This document shows, piece by piece, positions 44,946 through 57,967 of a stretch of DNA of 64,000 nt. The stretch spans positions 2,294,001-2,358,000 of the forward strand of contig NZ_CP063374.1 in NCBI RefSeq assembly GCF_015160875.1, in the 5' to 3' direction. A program made the translations under genes and the position numbers. This DNA is from Streptomyces chromofuscus (lineage in GTDB: Bacteria; Actinomycetota; Actinomycetes; Streptomycetales; Streptomycetaceae). How positions within the stretch are numbered: position 1 is the stretch's first letter; every line of letters begins with the position of its first letter. The notes under the pieces were generated by a model that had not been told where the DNA came from, searched no databases, and saw only the letters and a program-made list of their open reading frames with translations.

Positions 44946-45302
44946 TCAGCTGTCGAACTTGCGGTACGACGGGTCGAGGTCGCGGACCTCGGCGGAGGCG
45001 TGCAGGGTGCGGCCCTCGTGGGGCTTCACGTGCTGCCGCAGGAGGTCCAGTACGGCCTCGGTCAGCCGGGCCTTGGTGTCGTCGGTGCGGCCGGCCAGCA
45101 GTCCGAGCGTGACGTGCACGACCGCGTGCCCCTCGGTCTCGTCCCCGACCATGGTGTCCTCGGTCGGACGGAACTGCGTCTTGCACGCCGGCGGCTTCGC
45201 GGCGGCGATCTCGACCACCGTGCTGTGCAGGGCCCGCGCGAACGCGGGCCGCTCGAAGTCGTCCGCCAGGGACGCCGAGTAGTCGACGGTGATCTGCGGC
45301 AT
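44946..45302 (-). CDS. 5-carboxymethyl-2-hydroxymuconate delta-isomerase family (tautomerase)
   Basis: The 118-residue protein opens MPQITVDYSASLADDFERPAF; the catalytic Pro2 of the tautomerase superfamily is preserved. It also contains HAVVHVTLGLLAGRTDDTKARLTEAVLDLL, matching the HpcD/CHMI family. Such enzymes act in homoprotocatechuate degradation, but no other genes of that pathway are here, so the substrate is uncertain. Its ribosome site AGGAG lies inside the 3' arm of an 11-bp hairpin that also follows the pullulanase stop. Translation may therefore be limited by folding. Confidence 0.85.
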   Translation of the reverse strand: MPQITVDYSASLADDFERPAFARALHSTVVEIAAAKPPACKTQFRPTEDTMVGDETEGHAVVHVTLGLLAGRTDDTKARLTEAVLDLLRQHVKPHEGRTLHASAEVRDLDPSYRKFDS

Positions 45303-45335
45303 GGGTGCTCCTGTTCTGCGAGGACAGGAGCACCC
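45303..45335 (-). terminator. Hairpin ending the pullulanase unit and covering the next ribosome site
   Basis: On the minus strand GGGTGCTCCTG and CAGGAGCACCC pair over 11 bp with an 11-nt loop, 16 bp past the pullulanase stop. The ATG of the isomerase gene follows the stem directly, so its AGGAG is within the stem. Confidence 0.6.
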
Positions 45336-45351
45336 TAACCGCAGTGCCCGG

Positions 45352-50760
<5,409 letters not shown>

Positions 50761-50869
50761 GTGCGTGAACTCCTTGCGATTGCGGCTCTGTTGGGTCCGA
50801 CCCCTGCGCCGCGGCACGGCTCCTTCGCCGGGCGCCCGGCGCGACCGTATCGCTGACGAAAGCTTTACA

Positions 50870-50902
50870 GCAAGAGTGTTGAAACACTGAGCAAGAGGTT
50901 TC
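50870..50902 (-). promoter_or_regulatory. CTTGC repeats upstream of pullulanase, likely MalR sites
   Basis: On the minus strand GAAACCTCTTGC (50891-50902) is followed 21 bp later by CACTCTTGC (core 50870-50876), preceded by TTTCAAC. The same 12-bp form, GAARSNYCTTGC, recurs before amylase, malE and malR. The sites are about 110-140 bp before the GTG. Confidence 0.6.
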
Positions 50903-50923
50903 AAGGAGTCGGCGCCGGTCGTC

Positions 50924-50960
50924 ACGGTGAGGGACGGCCGGGTCGGCCGGCCCTCACCGT
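50924..50960 (-). terminator. Terminator after the alpha-amylase gene
   Basis: ACGGTGAGGG (50924-50933) pairs with CCCTCACCGT (50951-50960), and a nested GGCCGG/CCGGCC lies inside. It is 16 bp past the amylase stop and separates it from the pullulanase promoter. Confidence 0.65.
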
Positions 50961-50975
50961 TCGTCACCTCGTGAC

Positions 50976-52361
50976 TCAGCAGGCGGACTTGCCCGCGTAC
51001 ACCGCCAGCGCCGTGTTGCTGCCCAGACTCGCGGTGAGCTGGCCGGAACCGTTCACCGTCACCGTGGTGTTGTTCTGGACGTTGCAGTACGTCCCCGCCG
51101 GCAGTGACGTCTGGTAGGTGCGGGTGAGCGAACCGGACTCGTGGTTGATCGCCACGAAGCCCTTGGCGCCCCGGCCGAAGGCGATCGCGTCGCCGCCGTT
51201 GTCCCACCAGTTGGTCACCGCCTGGCCCCGGGTGGCGTTGCGGAAGGCGACCATGCGCTGGATCTCCGGCCAGGCGTGCTGGCACTTCCACCCGTTCTGC
51301 CAGCAGGCGTCGACCCGGCCACCGTTGGGCGGTCCGGCGTCGTGGTCGGTGAACTCGTAGCCGGAGTTGATGTCGGGCGCCCCGTAGGGCCAGGCGAGCA
51401 TGAAGACGTTGGCCAGGGTGTAGTTGGCGTTGTCCTTGTAGCTCAGCGTGGAGCCGTTGCGCTCGGTGTCGTGGTTGTCGACGAAGACGCCGGACACGCC
51501 GCTGCTCATGTAACCCCAGCCCTCGCCGTAGTTCTTGAGATAGGCGAGGTTCTCGTTGTTGAAGACGCGCTTGAGGTCGTAGGCGTAGCGGAACTCCTGG
51601 ACGTCCCCGTTGCCGGTGTACTCCGTCGGCTGGACGGCCTCTCCGCTGCCGAAGATGACCTCCTGCTTCCAGTAGACGGACGGGTTGCTCAGACGGGACT
51701 TGATGTTGGCCAGGTCACCCGCCGGCATGTGCTTGGCCGCGTCGACGCGGAAGCCGTCGACGCCGAGGGAGAGCAGGTCGTTCATGTAGCGGGCGATGGC
51801 GGAGCGGACGTACTCCTCGCCCGTGTCCAGGTCCGCCAGGCCGACCAGTTCGCAGTTCTGGACGTTCCAGCGGTCCTGGTAGTTGGTGATCTGCGCCGTG
51901 CAGTTGTCGAAGTCGAAGGACGAGTACAGGCCGGGGTAGTTGTACTTCGTGTACGACGAGCCGCCGGTGCCGGTGCCGCTGCCGGCCGACATGTGGTTGA
52001 TGACGGTGTCGACGACCACCTTCACGCCAGCCGCGTGGCAGGTGTTGACCATGTTCTGGAAGGCCGTGCGGTCGCCCAGTCGGCCGGCGATCCGGTAGCT
52101 GACCGGCTGGTACGACGTCCACCACTGGGCGCCCTGGATGTGCTCGGCGGGCGGGGAGACCTGCACGTAGCCGTAGCCGGCGGGGCCGAGGGTGGTGGTG
52201 CACTCGCGGGCGACCGAGGCGAAGTTCCACTCGAACAGGACGGCCGTGACGTCCTTGGTGCCGGGCGGGGAGGCCTGCGCTTCAGTCGGGTGCATGACAA
52301 GGGCGGATGCGGTGGCGGCGGCTGCGAGGGCTGCCACCCAGGGAAGGGTTCTGCGTGCCAT
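50976..52361 (-). CDS. Secreted alpha-amylase (GH13)
   Basis: The 461-residue protein has a signal peptide ([18 protein letters not shown], cleavage about residue 31) and a single GH13 barrel of the animal/actinobacterial AmyA type. Catalytic residues are Asp207 ([12 protein letters not shown]), Glu234 (YWKQEVIFG) and Asp298 ([11 protein letters not shown]). Cysteine pairs and the chloride-site region resemble secreted Streptomyces amylases. A C-terminal all-beta domain has [16 protein letters not shown]; no separate starch-binding module is present. It is monocistronic, with a terminator on each side and three CTTGC motifs in its promoter region. Confidence 0.95.
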   Translation of the reverse strand: MARRTLPWVAALAAAATASALVMHPTEAQASPPGTKDVTAVLFEWNFASVARECTTTLGPAGYGYVQVSPPAEHIQGAQWWTSYQPVSYRIAGRLGDRTAFQNMVNTCHAAGVKVVVDTVINHMSAGSGTGTGGSSYTKYNYPGLYSSFDFDNCTAQITNYQDRWNVQNCELVGLADLDTGEEYVRSAIARYMNDLLSLGVDGFRVDAAKHMPAGDLANIKSRLSNPSVYWKQEVIFGSGEAVQPTEYTGNGDVQEFRYAYDLKRVFNNENLAYLKNYGEGWGYMSSGVSGVFVDNHDTERNGSTLSYKDNANYTLANVFMLAWPYGAPDINSGYEFTDHDAGPPNGGRVDACWQNGWKCQHAWPEIQRMVAFRNATRGQAVTNWWDNGGDAIAFGRGAKGFVAINHESGSLTRTYQTSLPAGTYCNVQNNTTVTVNGSGQLTASLGSNTALAVYAGKSAC

Positions 52362-52382
52362 GTGTGGGGTTCCTTCACCGTT

Positions 52383-52416
52383 GAAGGTTCTTGCTGAAAA
52401 CTTTCAACTACCTTGC
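52383..52416. promoter_or_regulatory. CTTGC repeats in the amylase promoter region, likely MalR sites
   Basis: GAAGGTTCTTGC (52383-52394) and ACCTTGC (core 52412-52416) are direct repeats 22 bp apart on the plus strand, about 22-55 bp before the amylase ATG. A third core, CTTGC (52484-52488), lies further upstream. The placement over the expected promoter suits repression. Confidence 0.6.
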
Positions 52417-52434
52417 GGTGACGGAGATGCTAAA

Positions 52435-52462
52435 GGCCCGCCGCCCGAAAGGGCAGCGGGCC
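52435..52462 (-). terminator. Terminator after aglA
   Basis: A stem of 12 positions with one mismatch has a 4-nt loop (52447-52450). On the minus strand it ends GGGCGGCGGGCC and is followed by TTTA, a good intrinsic terminator for the malEFG-aglA unit. Confidence 0.7.
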
Positions 52463-52498
52463 GTACGAAGTTCAATGCAAAATCTTGCGAGAGGGCTT

Positions 52499-54181
52499 TC
52501 AGGAAGCCGTCGACCACCACACCGTGGTGTCGGCCGGCACCTTGACCTCGCCGTCCGCCTCGCTCACCTCACCGCTGGTCAGCAGCAGACGGCCGTGCGA
52601 CGGAGTCGTCACCGACTCCCCGCCGGTGTTCGCGACGCAGACGAACTCCCCGCGCCGGAACGCCAGGACGCCCTCGGGGGCCTTCAGCCACTCGACCGAC
52701 TCCCCCGCGCCGAGGTCCGGCTGTGTCCGGCGCAGGGCGAGCGCGGACCGGTACAGCTCCAGCGTCGAACCGGCCACCCCCTGCTGCGCCTCCACGCTCA
52801 GCGCGCCCCACGCCTCCGGCTGCGGCAGCCAGCTGCCCCCGCTGCCGAAGCCGTACGACGACCCCGTGCGCGTCCACGGGATCGGCACCCGGCAACCGTC
52901 GCGGAAACCGTCCTGCCCCGCTCCGCGGAAGTACGCCGGGTCCTGGCGCACCTCGTCGGGCAGGTCGACGACGTCCGGCAGGCCCAGCTCCTCACCCTGG
53001 TAGATGTACGCCGAGCCGGGCAGCGCCAGCATCAGCAGCGTGGCCGCCCGCGCCCGCTTCAGGCCGAGCTCGCGGTCGCCGGCCTCGCGGATCTGCGTGC
53101 CGAGGCCGGGTGGGTTGGCGAACCGGGTGGCGTGCCGGGTGACGTCGTGGTTGGACAGCACCCAGGTGGCGGGCGCGTTCACCGGGCGCATCGCCTCCAG
53201 CGTGCGGTCGATGACCGTGCGCAGCTCCTCGGCGTCCCAGTAGGTGCCCAGGTACTGGAAGTTGAAGGCCTGGTGCAGCTCGTCCGGGCGGACGTAGTTG
53301 GCGGTGCGCTCGACGGTCGGCGTCCAGGCCTCGGCGACGAAGATGCGCTCGCCCGCGTACTCGTCCAGGACCAGTCGCCACTGGCGGTAGATCTCGTGCA
53401 CGCCGTCCTGGTCGAAGAACGGCATGACATCGTTGCCCAGCAGTTTCAGCTGGTCGTGGGAGCCGAGGTCGGGCAGGCCCTCGGCCTTCACCAGGCCGTG
53501 GGCGACGTCGATGCGGAAGCCGTCGACGCCCATGTCGAGCCAGAAGCGCAGGATGGAGCGGAACTCGTCGCCGACCGCCGGGTGCTCCCAGTTGAAGTCG
53601 GGCTGCTCGGAGGCGAACAGGTGCAAATACCACTCACCCGGGGTGCCGTCGGGCTCGGTGACGCGCGTCCACGCGGGTCCGCCGAAGATGGACTCCCAGT
53701 CGTTGGGCGGCAGTTCGCCGTTCTTCCCCTTGCCGGGGCGGAAGTGGTAACGCTCCCGGAGCGGGGAGCCCGGGCCCTCGGCGACGGCCCGCTTGAACCA
53801 CTCGTGCTGGTCGGAGGAGTGGTTGGGCACCAGGTCGACGATGATCCTCAGGCCCAGCTCGTGGGCGTCGCGGATCAGCGCGTCGGCGTCCAGGAGGTTG
53901 CCGAACATGGGGTCGACGGCCCGGTAGTCGGCGACGTCGTATCCGGCGTCGGCCTGCGGGGAGGCGTAGAAGGGGCTGAGCCACACGGCGTCCACGCCGA
54001 GGTCGCGCAGGTACGGGAGGCGGGAGCGTACGCCCTCCAGGTCGCCCATGCCGTCGCCGTTGCTGTCGGCGAAGCTGCGCGGATAGACCTGGTAGATCAC
54101 CGCGTCCCGCCACCAGTCTCGGCGCTTGGCGACGGTGGCGACGGCGGAGTTCGGTGCCGGGTCGGCAGTGTGCTGGCTCAT
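52499..54181 (-). CDS. aglA: Cytoplasmic alpha-glucosidase (GH13)
   Basis: The 560-residue oligo-alpha-1,4-glucosidase family protein has no signal peptide. Catalytic residues are Asp225 (MGVDGFRIDVAHG), Glu284 (IFVAEAWTP) and Asp346 (VLSNHDVTRH). Early conserved blocks are DAVIYQVYPRSFADSNGDGMGDLEG and AVWLSPFY. It would hydrolyse imported maltose and maltodextrins to glucose. ATG 54181 follows AAGGA; an ATG at 54214 would add 11 residues without a ribosome site. It is the fourth gene of the malEFG-aglA row, separated from malG by a hairpin. Confidence 0.94.
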   Translation of the reverse strand: MSQHTADPAPNSAVATVAKRRDWWRDAVIYQVYPRSFADSNGDGMGDLEGVRSRLPYLRDLGVDAVWLSPFYASPQADAGYDVADYRAVDPMFGNLLDADALIRDAHELGLRIIVDLVPNHSSDQHEWFKRAVAEGPGSPLRERYHFRPGKGKNGELPPNDWESIFGGPAWTRVTEPDGTPGEWYLHLFASEQPDFNWEHPAVGDEFRSILRFWLDMGVDGFRIDVAHGLVKAEGLPDLGSHDQLKLLGNDVMPFFDQDGVHEIYRQWRLVLDEYAGERIFVAEAWTPTVERTANYVRPDELHQAFNFQYLGTYWDAEELRTVIDRTLEAMRPVNAPATWVLSNHDVTRHATRFANPPGLGTQIREAGDRELGLKRARAATLLMLALPGSAYIYQGEELGLPDVVDLPDEVRQDPAYFRGAGQDGFRDGCRVPIPWTRTGSSYGFGSGGSWLPQPEAWGALSVEAQQGVAGSTLELYRSALALRRTQPDLGAGESVEWLKAPEGVLAFRRGEFVCVANTGGESVTTPSHGRLLLTSGEVSEADGEVKVPADTTVWWSTAS

Positions 54182-54249
54182 GGCGTCCTTGATGTGTAAC
54201 CGAGTCGAGGTCATGGAGGCGTGGGTACGGCGGCGGGGCGGGGTGACGA

Positions 54250-54293
54250 GGCGGCCGCGGTGACAGCGGGGTCGGATGGGCACCGCGGCCGCC
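54250..54293 (-). other. Intercistronic hairpin between malG and aglA
   Basis: GGCGGCCGCGGTG (54250-54262) pairs perfectly over 13 bp with CACCGCGGCCGCC (54281-54293), with an 18-nt loop. There is no T-run, so it may attenuate read-through or protect the upstream mRNA rather than fully terminate. Confidence 0.5.
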
Positions 54294-54333
54294 ACCCGCG
54301 CGGACAGGGCGCGGGAGTCTCGATCGACGGGCG

Positions 54334-55242
54334 TCAGCCCTTGGTGCCGCCCGAGGTGAGTCCGGTCACCAGGTTCTTCTGCACGAGGTAGAAGAACGCG
54401 GAGACGGGTATCGCGATGAGCACCGCGGTCGCGGCCATCAGGTTGCGCTGGGCGTCGTGCTCGCTGACGAAGCTCTGCAGACCGACGGCGAACGTGTACT
54501 TCTCGTCGTCCAGCAGGAACGTGGTGGCGAAGGCGACCTCACCGAAGGCGGTGATGAAGCTGTAGAAGGCCGCCACCGCGAGGCCCGGCCGGGCGAGCGG
54601 CAGGATCAGCCGCAGGAAGGTGCCGAACGGGGACAGTCCGTCGACCCGGCCCGCCTCGTCGATCTCGAAGGGGATGGTGTCGAAGTACCCCTTGAGCAGC
54701 CAGGCGCAGTACGGCACGGCCGTCGAGCAGTAGACGAGGATCAGGCCGAGGTAGGTGTCGATGAGCTGCAGCTCCGACAGGATCTGGTACATCGGCACGA
54801 TCAGCACGGCGATCGGGAACATCTGGGTGACCAGCAGCACCCACATGAACTTCTTGTAGCCGGGGAAGCGCATGCGGGAGACGGCGTAGCCGGTGGTTGC
54901 GGCGATGATCACGCCGATGAACGTGGTGCCCAGCGAGACGACCAGCGAACTCTTCAGCCAGTCGAAGAAGTTCGTCTCCGTCAGGACGAAGGAGTAGTTG
55001 TCGAACGTCATCTTCCCCCAGATGCGTCCGGGGTGCAGGTAGTCGTCCTTGTCCGGGCCGAGGGAGAGGAAGACCAGCCAGGCGATCGGGAACAGCGCGA
55101 TCAGGCTGGCGACGGTCAGGATGCCGTGCGAGGCGAGGGTCCCGACGAGGCTGCGCTCGCTGCGCCGGCGCACCTTGCGTGGCGCGGCGGAGGCGGGGGC
55201 CTGGTCCGCGGTGGCGGACTTCTGAACGGTCGTGGTGCTCAT
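54334..55242 (-). CDS. malG: Maltose/maltodextrin ABC transporter permease MalG
   Basis: The 302-residue inner-membrane permease has six predicted helices. The first is LASHGILTVASLIALFPIAWLVFL. The ABC-coupling EAA-type loop is IDEAGRVDGLSPFGTFLRLILPLARPG. It pairs with MalF to form the channel. ATG 55242 follows GCAGGAG, 13 bp after the malF stop; an upstream ATG at 55278 overlaps malF and lacks a ribosome site. It is used for uptake of maltose and maltodextrins released by the secreted amylases. Confidence 0.94.
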   Translation of the reverse strand: MSTTTVQKSATADQAPASAAPRKVRRRSERSLVGTLASHGILTVASLIALFPIAWLVFLSLGPDKDDYLHPGRIWGKMTFDNYSFVLTETNFFDWLKSSLVVSLGTTFIGVIIAATTGYAVSRMRFPGYKKFMWVLLVTQMFPIAVLIVPMYQILSELQLIDTYLGLILVYCSTAVPYCAWLLKGYFDTIPFEIDEAGRVDGLSPFGTFLRLILPLARPGLAVAAFYSFITAFGEVAFATTFLLDDEKYTFAVGLQSFVSEHDAQRNLMAATAVLIAIPVSAFFYLVQKNLVTGLTSGGTKG

Positions 55243-55255
55243 GGGGACTCCTGCC

Positions 55256-56206
55256 TCAGATCGCGAGCTGCTGGTCATTGCGGTTCAGCCAGCGGCGGTA
55301 GACGGAGGTGAAGACGATCAGGATGGCCAGCAGCAGGATGCCGTAGGCGGCGGACTGTGCGAAGTCGCGCGGCTGCTGTCCGAAGCCGAGGTAGTACGCC
55401 CAGGTGACGAGAATCTGCGCATCCGGCGCAGTGGTGCCGAACAACAGGAAGATCACCGCGAACTGGTTGAAGGTCCAGATCACGCCGAGCAGGACGACGG
55501 TGGAGCTGACCGACCGCAGGCCGGGCAGGGTGACGTACCGGAAGCGCTGCCAGGCGTTCGCGCCGTCCATCTCCGCGGCCTCGTAGAGCGTGGAGTCGAT
55601 GGACTGCAGGCCGCCGAGCAGCGAGACCATCATGAACGGCACACCGCACCAGGTGTTGACCATGATCGCGGCGAACCGCTGCCAGAAAGTGTCCTCCAGC
55701 CACTGCGGGGCCGGCAGGTGCAAGGTCTCCAGGGCGGAGTTGATGATGCCGCCGTCGGCGAGCATGAAACGCCAGCCGAAGACGGTGACGAAGGTGGGCA
55801 CGGCCCACGGCAGAACCATGATCAGCCGGTAGAAGGTCCGGCCGCGCAGCTTCTGGTTGAGCAGCAGGGCGAGGCCCAGCCCGATGCAGTAGTGCAGGGC
55901 GACACAGCCGGCCGTCCAGGCGATCGTCCAGATGAAGTGGGACCAGAACCGGTCGTAGGCGGTCTCACCCCACAGGATGTCGGCGTAGTTGTCGAAGCCG
56001 ATGAACTTGTAGGTGGCCTCGATCTCGTTGACGCCGATCGTGCGGGCCGTGTTGAGGCTGTTGGCGTCCGTGAGCGTCAGGTAGAACCCGTACGCCAGCG
56101 GATACAGCACCAGGACGCCCAGCACGACGATCACGGGGGCGATCATCGCGTAGGCGTACCAGTACTTCTGGTAGCTGCGCCTCAGGCGCTGGACGGCGAC
56201 TGTCAT
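55256..56206 (-). CDS. malF: Maltose/maltodextrin ABC transporter permease MalF
   Basis: The 316-residue permease has helices from YAYAMIAPVIVVLGVLVLYPLAY to the C-terminal SAAYGILLLAILIVFTSVYRRW. The coupling loop is STLYEAAEMDGANAWQRFRYVTLPGLR. It lacks the large periplasmic P2 domain of enteric MalF, as usual for Gram-positive transporters. A hairpin separates it from malE upstream. The ATPase partner is not encoded here; Streptomyces uses the shared MsiK for several sugar importers. Confidence 0.94.
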   Translation of the reverse strand: MTVAVQRLRRSYQKYWYAYAMIAPVIVVLGVLVLYPLAYGFYLTLTDANSLNTARTIGVNEIEATYKFIGFDNYADILWGETAYDRFWSHFIWTIAWTAGCVALHYCIGLGLALLLNQKLRGRTFYRLIMVLPWAVPTFVTVFGWRFMLADGGIINSALETLHLPAPQWLEDTFWQRFAAIMVNTWCGVPFMMVSLLGGLQSIDSTLYEAAEMDGANAWQRFRYVTLPGLRSVSSTVVLLGVIWTFNQFAVIFLLFGTTAPDAQILVTWAYYLGFGQQPRDFAQSAAYGILLLAILIVFTSVYRRWLNRNDQQLAI

Positions 56207-56261
56207 GGTTCGACAACCTTCGTGTGGGTCTGCGGATCAAGGGGCATGACGCACAGGCCGA

Positions 56262-56306
56262 CGGCCGCTGGATCCTTTCCCCCTCGGGTCAGGGATCCAG
56301 CGGCCG
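56262..56306 (-). other. Intercistronic hairpin between malE and malF
   Basis: CGGCCGCTGGATCC (56262-56275) and GGATCCAGCGGCCG (56293-56306) pair perfectly over 14 bp with a 17-nt loop, 8 bp past the malE stop. Such structures raise the level of the binding-protein mRNA over the permease mRNA in the enteric malE-malF case; the role here is inferred. Confidence 0.55.
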
Positions 56307-56313
56307 GTCGGGG

Positions 56314-57585
56314 TCACTTGCTGAAGTCCGGCACCAGCTTGGCGATGTCGGTCTCGGCGTTGCTCAGCCCCTCGTCCAGGGACACCTTGCCACCGGCGAT
56401 CTTGGGCAGCTCCTTGTCGAGCGGGCCCCACAGGGAGCTGTACTCGGGCAGGGCCGGGCGCGGCTGGGCGGCGGCGAGGACGCCCTGGTAGCCGGCGATG
56501 CCCGGGTCGGCCTTCACCTCGGCGGTGTAGGCGTCGTCGCGGGTGGGCAGCGTGGAGTTCTTCAGGGCGATGGTCTCCTGGGCCTTCGCCGAGGTCATGA
56601 AGTTGACGAACTTCAGCGCGGCCTTCTGGTGGGCCTCGTCGGAGCCGGCGTACACGGAGAGGTTGTGGCCGCCGGTCGGGGCGCCCGCCTTGCCGGTGGA
56701 GCCGGCCGGGACGGTGGTGATGCCCAGGTTCTCCTTGTCCGCGAACGCGGAGCCCTTGTAGAAGTTGGTGATCTCCCAGGGACCCTGGATGATCGCGGCG
56801 ACCTTGCCGTTGACGAACGCGTCCTGGATGTGGGCGTAGGCGTCGGCGGTGGTGTCGGCCTTGTGCAGGCCCTTGCCCTCGAAGAGGCTCAGCCAGGTGC
56901 CGTAGGCCTTCTTGGCCTCGGGCGAGGCGACGGTGACCTTCTTGGCCTCGGCGTCGACGGTGTCGGCGCCCTCGCCGTAGAGGAAGGACTGGGCGTAGTA
57001 GGCCTGGGTGGAGCCCCAGTAGCCGTCGACGCCGGTCTTGGCCTTGATGGTGGCGGCGGCCTTCTTCAGGTCGTCCCAGGTCTTGGGGGCCTCGACGCCG
57101 GCCTGCTCGAACAGTTCCTTGTTGTAGACGAGCGCGAGGGTGTCCGTGGTGAAGGGGACGCCGTAGGTCTTGCCCTCGTACTTGGCCTGCTCGATCAGGC
57201 TGGACTGGAACTTGTCCTGCTCGGCGAGGGCCTCGGTGCCGTCCAGCGGCAGGAAGTAGCCCTTCTTGGCGAACGCGGGGGTCCAGCCGACCTCGGAGCG
57301 CAGCACGTCCGGGGCGCCCTTCGAGCCGGCGGCCGTGTCGAACTTGTTCTGCGCCTGGTCGAAGGGGACGTTGACGTACTTGACCTTGATGTCCTTGTTG
57401 GCGGCCTCGAACTGCTTGACCAAGGCCTGGTACGTCGGCGCCTCGTTGGTGGCGTTGGAGGTGTCCCACCAGGTGATGGTGACCGGACCGCTCGAGTCGC
57501 TGCCGCTGTCGTCCCCGCCACCGCAGGCCGTCGCCGCGAGGGCGAGGGACGCCACCAGCGCGGTGGCCGCTATGCCACGCCGCAT
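56314..57585 (-). CDS. malE: Maltose/maltodextrin-binding lipoprotein MalE
   Basis: The 423-residue extracellular solute-binding protein (SBP family 1) has a lipoprotein signal, ATALVASLALAATACGGG, with the lipid-anchored Cys at position 21. The mature part contains VTITWWDTSNATNEAPTYQALVKQFEAAN, GKTYGVPFTTDTLALVYNKELF and GPWEITNFYKG, read in pieces, typical of sugar-binding lobes. It delivers maltodextrins to MalFG. It is the first gene of the operon, preceded by a MalR-type inverted repeat 135-157 bp upstream, and divergent from malR. Confidence 0.95.
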   Translation of the reverse strand: MRRGIAATALVASLALAATACGGGDDSGSDSSGPVTITWWDTSNATNEAPTYQALVKQFEAANKDIKVKYVNVPFDQAQNKFDTAAGSKGAPDVLRSEVGWTPAFAKKGYFLPLDGTEALAEQDKFQSSLIEQAKYEGKTYGVPFTTDTLALVYNKELFEQAGVEAPKTWDDLKKAAATIKAKTGVDGYWGSTQAYYAQSFLYGEGADTVDAEAKKVTVASPEAKKAYGTWLSLFEGKGLHKADTTADAYAHIQDAFVNGKVAAIIQGPWEITNFYKGSAFADKENLGITTVPAGSTGKAGAPTGGHNLSVYAGSDEAHQKAALKFVNFMTSAKAQETIALKNSTLPTRDDAYTAEVKADPGIAGYQGVLAAAQPRPALPEYSSLWGPLDKELPKIAGGKVSLDEGLSNAETDIAKLVPDFSK

Positions 57586-57713
57586 GAGTTCTCCTTGAGG
57601 GTAAAAGCCCGTGTGAGCCAGGGGGTGGTCCCGTCTACCGCCCCTGTCGACTTGCCGACTGCGCCGTTGCGGCCGCCGGGCGACCGTGAACGTAACAGCG
57701 ATGTAAGCGCTGC

Positions 57714-57742
57714 GAAAGACCTTGCAGAAAAAAAGTGCAAGG
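57714..57742. promoter_or_regulatory. MalR-type inverted repeat upstream of malE
   Basis: CCTTGCA (57720-57726) and TGCAAGG (57736-57742) form a perfect inverted repeat with a 9-bp A-rich spacer. The left half belongs to GAAAGACCTTGC (57714-57725). This LacI-type operator is the best-formed copy of the shared motif in the window. Confidence 0.7.
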
Positions 57743-57828
57743 CATCACTGAAGTTATCCACGCGTGACCTCCCGTCGATCGCCGTGAGACCGTTGTTCTG
57801 CGGGGTTGAGCGGGCACGGACCGTGTTG

Positions 57829-57851
57829 TGCAAGACTCTGAAAGCTCTTGC
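57829..57851. promoter_or_regulatory. Second MalR-type site in the malE-malR gap
   Basis: TGCAAG (57829-57834) faces CTTGC (57847-57851), the latter within GAAAGCTCTTGC (57840-57851). A further TGCAAG sits at 57933-57938, 30 bp before the malR start. Together they suggest autoregulation of malR. Confidence 0.55.
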
Positions 57852-57967
57852 CATCCGTTTCACGAAGGGACGCCATGCCGCAGCAACCCGCAGCGCGCCG
57901 GTCAACCGCCCGCACCCGGCGTCCGATTGGTGTGCAAGGCGACATACGGCCGGTACAGTCCGGTGCC

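Noticed and set aside
57875..57967. N-terminal extension of MalR from ATG 57875
   Set aside because: A good ribosome site exists, but the codons have low third-position GC and the known family starts at the helix-turn-helix reached from GTG 57968. It is kept as an alternative only.
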